From assembly GCF_000003605.2 (NCBI RefSeq), contig NW_003155248.1, forward strand, positions 175,063-199,760: a stretch of 24,698 nucleotides of DNA. The letters are read 5' to 3'. Under the pieces are notes generated by a model. The model made no database searches and was not told the DNA's origin. It was given only the letters and a program-made list of their open reading frames with translations. The stretch comes from Saccoglossus kowalevskii (taxonomy: Eukaryota > Hemichordata > Enteropneusta > Harrimaniidae). The position numbers and the translations under genes are program-made. How positions within the stretch are numbered: position 1 is the stretch's first letter; each line of letters begins with the position of its first letter. Positions 19,733-24,698 of this stretch are shown here, piece by piece.

Positions 19733-22093
19733 TGCAGGTTATGGCATTTATGTTTTGTTCCAGTAAAACATTGAAAGTACAATCTATTCTAAAAAACTCC
19801 GAGTATTATTTTTCCGAATAATACAAATCTCATTTCCATTGTGTAAAATTTCGAAAAACGTTTTGCAATTACAATTTCCTTTCGTGATTTTTTTTACAAT
19901 ATGAACATTTATTCGACAACATTGTCAAAAAAATATAATGATCATATTACCAACAATAATAAACTATAACATATTTAACGGTAATACTAGTTTACAACAC
20001 GTTAACAGCATATTTAATCTGTAGTACTAGAAATCATAGTCATTTAATACAGCACGCATGCGTGACTATTAAAGAATGGTCAGTAGAACACGAAATATTA
20101 GGGCGAATATCAGGATATTTCTTGATCTGCTTCGTTGAAGAAACTGACATCTTTATATTTACAGGTCATTATTATATTCTACTAATATATTTCAAATATA
20201 AAACATGTCATTTCCATGATTACATCATGTCTTCTGTCTAAAACATCAAAACCAGGCTACAATACTTAAAAGCAAGTTATTTAAAGAACATTGATCAAGT
20301 TCGACAGTTCAAATATGGAAATGTTCAGGACTAGAACAAAAACAAGACTAATATTGGTTTTCTTTTTTGAAATACACAACATACATGATCATCAACATTG
20401 TAGTTATAAATGCAGAAATAAAGAAGGAAGGGACACCGACTATCATGTACTTTGCGTCTTGCACGTAATGTATTCCAAAGAATTACGTTATGATATAATC
20501 CCCTCTCATTGTATGAATTTGATATTGGAAAACTGAAATTGTGTGTACATATTTATCTAAATGTTATATAAGGTCAAATTACCACTCAATGCCATCACAT
20601 TTTCTGTAATTTGATAATCTGATTTATATAGAAATGACCTGCATAGGTAAAATGTTTCAACAAATTATGACATGTCCAACAACATTGCGGCAATGGTCAC
20701 TGAGAGCGTAGTTACCTATGTGCCACTGAATCACAAATCTCATCCTTGTCTTGAGTATTGAAATAAAAGCGGATTATCAGTAAAAATTTTACATTTAATG
20801 AAGTGGGCGCTAAACATGTCATATAACATATAAGTTCTTTTAACAAAGATAGGACGGATATCTATAAAATGACAGATTAAGAACTCTTTCCTATAAATAT
20901 CATAATTCTTGAATGAAAAACAAATTTAACATAAAGTAATGCACAAAGGGCAAGTACATAATATCTTACTTGATAACACTAATATTACTATTTGAGTAGT
21001 CATCGCAGACATTTGTTTTCAAATGATTCAATATATGTGCACTGATATTTAGCAAACTACTTTGCAGGAACTGAAGCGAACATTTACCCGGCTCTTGCTG
21101 AAAACTATTTGCAGCAGGCAATTGTCGGTATTTAATATTTAAACCTATAAGATTTTGAACATCCTATTTGCATTACAGTGAATGTAAAACTATCAAATAA
21201 CAAAAGATATATACTGTACGAAAGTAAAGTATGTAGCCTGGGTCCACATGCAATAATACTTTCTTCAGCTAAACATTTCTAATTTTGTGACTGAGATGTA
21301 CATTATTGCTCAGTAGCGAATTTAATTTAGTTCTATTTACATTATTTGAAATGCATAATAATTATATACCGGGTGTCACAGTTTCGTCTTCGAGCATTTT
21401 TTGCAGCTTTATTTAGCAGTGCAATTCTTCAAATTGATATTTTTTGTTGCTGATTATCATATTTTAACAATGTAAACTACAAACTATTTGACATTTGCCA
21501 CAAATAAGCACACCAAAAAATTACATATTAATTATTTATTTTCAAACAGACGTGTTTTTCTTTCCTTTTTAATAGTTTTGAGAGTTAAATAGCGTCCATA
21601 ATGTGAGTATATTTGAAATACTCGTAATATATAGAATGTATTTTCCACAATAAGATTTTTTATTAGATTGGATTTCTCTATAACGATGTCAGAAGTAATA
21701 GATATGGGTGTAGGCTTAATTGACGGCTTATCAATAGTTGGCACATTTCAAGAAATAAATAATATGAGTCACACACAACATGACTTACACCAGAATGTAT
21801 GCGCCGGATTAGACAATTATTTTTAGAAGTCATTCCACTTACAAGCAGGTTGCTCGCTTTATAAACCAAGAAATAAAACAAAAATACATATAACAGGTTC
21901 ATGTTCCTTAATGAAAAGTAAGACACTTATGAGTTGATTTGAGTTTTTGCCATTTTTATTATTTTCTACAAATATCATATAATGACAAATACATGTGTAA
22001 CTTGTTTTTTTTATTAGTATTTATTCGTGATTCAACTTGTTCATGAAACTTGTCGATTTCGGAGACACATGTCAAAAGTGTTCTTTATTACAG
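19733..22093. other. Stretch without a confident gene
   Basis: This interval should hold exons 1 and 2 of the decayed sulfotransferase copy at 22094, if they survive. The best exon 1 candidate is the ATG at 20321 (MFRTRTKTRLILVFFF), a basic tail and short hydrophobic run without a donor. A 12-bp palindrome CACGCATGCGTG lies at 20053-20064. The rest is AT-rich with no recognised feature. Confidence 0.35.
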
Positions 22094-22432
22094 AACGTAA
22101 TTAAATCAGCTACGAAATGTATGTACGATCCGAAAAAAGCAAGTGCACGCCGAGTAAAGAGAGTATGTAACAAATATGACGTAACCGATAAAGGCAGTAT
22201 TACAACATATAACGCAAATTGATTCGCCTAATCTATTTGGCGAACTGCATTTACAGTTACTGTTGCCTTCTGCAAGTGATAGTCAACTTAATCATTATTC
22301 TTATATAGATAGCATTTCTCAATTCAATTTCAATCGATCATGAAAACAATTTTGCCAAAACATTCACAGTATAACAACATCAATATAATTCATGAGAAAA
22401 TATCCCATTCTGGAATACACTCGTCATACAAG

Positions 22433-22440
<8 letters not shown>
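22094..22440 (+). pseudogene. Decayed second copy of the HNK-1-type sulfotransferase catalytic exon
   Basis: CTTTATTACAG|AAC mirrors the acceptor of the intact gene and is in the same phase. The frame then reads MYDPKKASARRVKRVCNKYD, aligning with VYDPKKESQSRIKIVKEACK and then RYNV in the intact copy. It stops at TGA (22220-22222), before the PAPS loop would occur. Farther on, CATTCACAGTATAAC (about 22359) aligns with CATTTCACAGTATAATG of the intact gene (about 12729), and ATACACTCGTC (about 22416) may match ATACACTACACC, with deletions between. After that an (AT)16 tract interrupts. The first block is well supported and the later ones are tentative. The copy cannot make an active enzyme. Confidence 0.7.

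Positions 22441-22468
<28 letters not shown>
22437..22468. repeat. (AT)16 microsatellite
   Basis: Perfect 32-base AT dinucleotide run at the point where similarity of the decayed sulfotransferase copy fades. Its length is likely variable between individuals. Confidence 0.95.
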
Positions 22469-22470
<2 letters not shown>

Positions 22471-23717
22471 GTTTAATTTATTTAAAAGATTCCTCTCATT
22501 AGTAAATAGCGCCCTCACTCAACAATATTTAGAATGAGTGGTTGGTCAAAAGTTTGATGAGTCAGGTGCATCTATTGGCTAAGCTTGTTGTACATAGATG
22601 CAAATGAGTATAGGAACCATTAATGCTGTAGGGTGTACTGGGAGGGGTGGAGGATTTCATGTCTGTAATGACTGGTTGTAATGCGGTATCTCGTTGATTT
22701 CAAGATGCAGCCTGATATTTGTTTCTTTCTTAGTTGTTCAATTGTGGCTAAAATTCGTGTGATGGGTGGAAGATTTGTTTATTGTTTGTTAAGTCATTGT
22801 TTAGACACCCTGTAGCTTGAGATGGTATGGTCCAAATACAAATTCGATATGGTGGTGTTGAATATCTGTGCGATATGGCAGTGTCGTCTAAAAACCATGC
22901 ATCAAAATGATTTCTGTTTATTTATTTACTGTTGTAGATCCTGAGAACTAGCCATTGAATATGATGTCGGGAATAAATGGTTTTCTGAACAAGCTTTATT
23001 AATTATTGCTGGCAATATTCCAGTATGAATTGGAAGCAAACTGTGACACCAAATCTAGTCGTTGTATTGCTTCTAAAATATTTTTTTTTAAATAAAATAA
23101 ATTAAATAGAAATATTATGTGTATTTTTGTATGTGGAAACATGGCTTGCCCACTAAAAAATATAAAGAAGTGTTGTCTGCAGTTCTTTTTTTTAATTTTT
23201 TTATTTGTGAAAAAAACTTGAGTGTAAACAATAAAACACTCACAGTGCAAGGCTAGTTCACCAACATGTCTATTCTCTTGCTTGAGTGTGAAAGTACATG
23301 GTTTAGTGACTACCTCTTATATTTTTAAATTTGAGATTTTTTTTTTATTTGGGAAGGTTCTTCTATAAAATTAGAACAGATATATATATACCGTGGTGAA
23401 CGGTGTATTTTCGGACGGCTTACATAATTAAAAAAAACGCCCTTGGCCAAAGGAACGACTTACTCAGGTAATTTGAATGTCGATATAATATAACATATGT
23501 GCGTCAGTTCATGTAGTATCAAACATTTCACTGACAATACTCGATTTTTAAAATATATGATAATATTATTCAGTATAGTAATTATGTAAAATTAGGAAAA
23601 TATGTGCATATGTCACTGGTCAAAAAAAAATTCATTCGTGTTTGTCGATACCAGTATTTTGTCATTCCAATCATATCACACATAAAGTGCAAGTAATAAC
23701 TACAGCAAAGACTTGAA
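22469..23717. other. Spacer between decayed and third sulfotransferase copies
   Basis: A G-richer + strand stretch (about 22540-22960) carries no exon I recognise. The rest is AT-rich with T runs. The 83-codon minus frame at 22999-23250 is low-complexity (lysine/phenylalanine-rich) and not called. Confidence 0.4.
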
Positions 23718-23829
23718 ATGATAGTTACCAAAATTCTTCGTTTTTGCTCCATCAAATTGGTATGCTTAGTTCTGGTGACAATAACGATATTGGTTGTTCT
23801 TTTATACAGGAATTCTTTTATCAAAAATG
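23718..23829 (+). CDS. First exon of a third sulfotransferase copy (partial gene)
   Basis: The ATG at 23718 opens 37 codons plus one base and ends AAAAATG|GTAAAT, a usable donor in phase 1. That is the same phase as exon 1 of the intact gene at 9997. The product has a short basic tail (MIVTKILRFCSIK), a strong hydrophobic span KLVCLVLVTITILVVLLY (residues 13-30) and a lumenal start RNSFIKN, again a type II signal anchor. Both proteins open Met-Ile. No exon 2 or 3 is found in the remaining 870 bases, so the rest should lie beyond the window. The identity as a sulfotransferase is inferred from position, architecture and phase, since anchor sequences themselves are not diagnostic. Confidence 0.5.
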
Positions 23830-24698
23830 GTAAATATTATATAATGTTAACTGTTTTTCATTTAATTGTTTTGATTCAATAATTTATGTAATGTAATTTC
23901 ATTTCATTTACTTATTGACCAATATTGCATTATTGAAGCATGTGCAAATGTGGTTGATATGTCATGAGCTATATACCGCTTGTATGCATATTTAAACACC
24001 AGTGCTACAGTTCTCTGTTCAGAATGGCTGCCTATATTGCGACGATGAGTTCCTGTCTAGTATTTATTTTCTGCACACATAAACCAAGGGCAGTATCAAG
24101 CCACTTAGCTTTTTGTACGCCAATACTTTGACATATGCTTACACCCTTTCTATATTAACATGTGGTATTAAGATTTTATGCATGATTATTTTGTATTCAT
24201 TAAAGTTTGAAGTGAAAACTTATTGAAGTGATATAACGGCGCTGATTACAATTGCATGATATTTCGAAATGAGTAAAAATAAAAACAATGTACCTCAGGA
24301 TTTTGTAAAGTATTCGTCACCCTGGCTATATTTGGCTAAGCGTTTAAATGTAATTGGTATAGCACACTTGGTAATAATTGTATGTGAAATGTGTGGGCTA
24401 AAGCAACAGTACTGTTAATTGATGTAATTTGATGTCAAACTTGACTTGAGTGATTTTGAAGATAATTTTTGGATTCTAACAGCCGATATGCATTTATAGT
24501 ATTTATAGTAGCATTTCTACTGAACCAAGGCAGAAGAAACAGTGTCAACCTGAAATTGTTGAATTCGTGATTGACATATCGATAGTGATACAATGAAATC
24601 TCATCGACGTACTATCTGTCCTATTCGATGGAGTTAACAATTGTCCAAATGTTCTTTCGTTTGTATATGCTATATTGTGATTTGTTGTTTGCATTCTA
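23830..24698 (+). other. Presumed intron 1 of the third copy
   Basis: No exon 2 with compatible phase was found; a CTAACAG acceptor near 24481 leads to a stop in the needed frame. A TATTTAAA element (23989-23996) sits 28 bases before a 35-codon frame starting MAAYIATMSSCLVFIFC at 24024, possibly an unrelated small start site. Confidence 0.3.

Noticed and set aside
21069-21128. Possible + strand mini-exon between TTTGCAG and TCG|GTATTT
   Set aside because: Its 60-base length would not give the phase change (1 to 0) needed for exon 2 of the sulfotransferase pattern, and the peptide is not recognisable.
21368-21400. ACCGGGTGTCACAG, similar to ends of some invertebrate transposons
   Set aside because: Single short resemblance with no inverted partner found.
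1-24698. tRNA, rRNA, CRISPR arrays or bacterial operons
   Set aside because: No tRNA-like B box with a matching fold, no rRNA signature, no spaced direct repeats of CRISPR type, and no prokaryotic gene packing were seen.

Overview
The window looks like nuclear DNA from an animal. It is roughly two-thirds A+T by eye, has no bacterial-style gene packing, and carries coding exons with GT/AG splice sites separated by introns of 0.5-1.8 kb. The protein families seen (Golgi carbohydrate sulfotransferases of the HNK-1/CHST8-14 type and a WSCD-like sulfotransferase) and the repeat load fit a marine invertebrate, perhaps a lophotrochozoan. That placement is inference; nothing here fixes the species.

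Layout. About 1-4850 is repeat-rich. Four same-orientation copies of one dispersed repeat lie at about 298-482, 719-1108, 4020-4210 and 4450-4842. The second copy runs into a 2-kb degenerate tandem array (about 1180-3165, unit about 60-62 bp, most units holding an AGTTC/GAACT dyad). From 4843 to 9996 no gene is visible, but there is an inverted repeat (5137-5222) and a tight hairpin (6398-6448).

The one convincing intact gene is on the + strand at 9997-13252. It has three exons whose phases join cleanly and would encode a 306-residue type II Golgi sulfotransferase with both PAPS-binding motifs and a family-typical C terminus. A 50-N assembly gap lies in intron 2.

From 13253 to 17700 there are three copies of a short dispersed repeat, two CpG-rich patches with promoter-like motifs, an orphan hAT-like terminus and a weak candidate first exon on the minus strand. 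From 17963 to 19260, on the minus strand, lies an unannotated decayed gene. Three exon-like blocks match the WSCD-type sulfotransferase pattern, and each is broken by in-frame stops.

From 19673 to the end there is a second tight hairpin, a decayed second copy of the HNK-1-type catalytic exon (22094-about 22440, ending at an (AT)16 microsatellite), and a signal-anchor first exon of a third copy (23718-23829) that runs off the window. The region is therefore a locus of tandemly duplicated sulfotransferases, with live and dead copies and a dead member of a different sulfotransferase family between them on the opposite strand.
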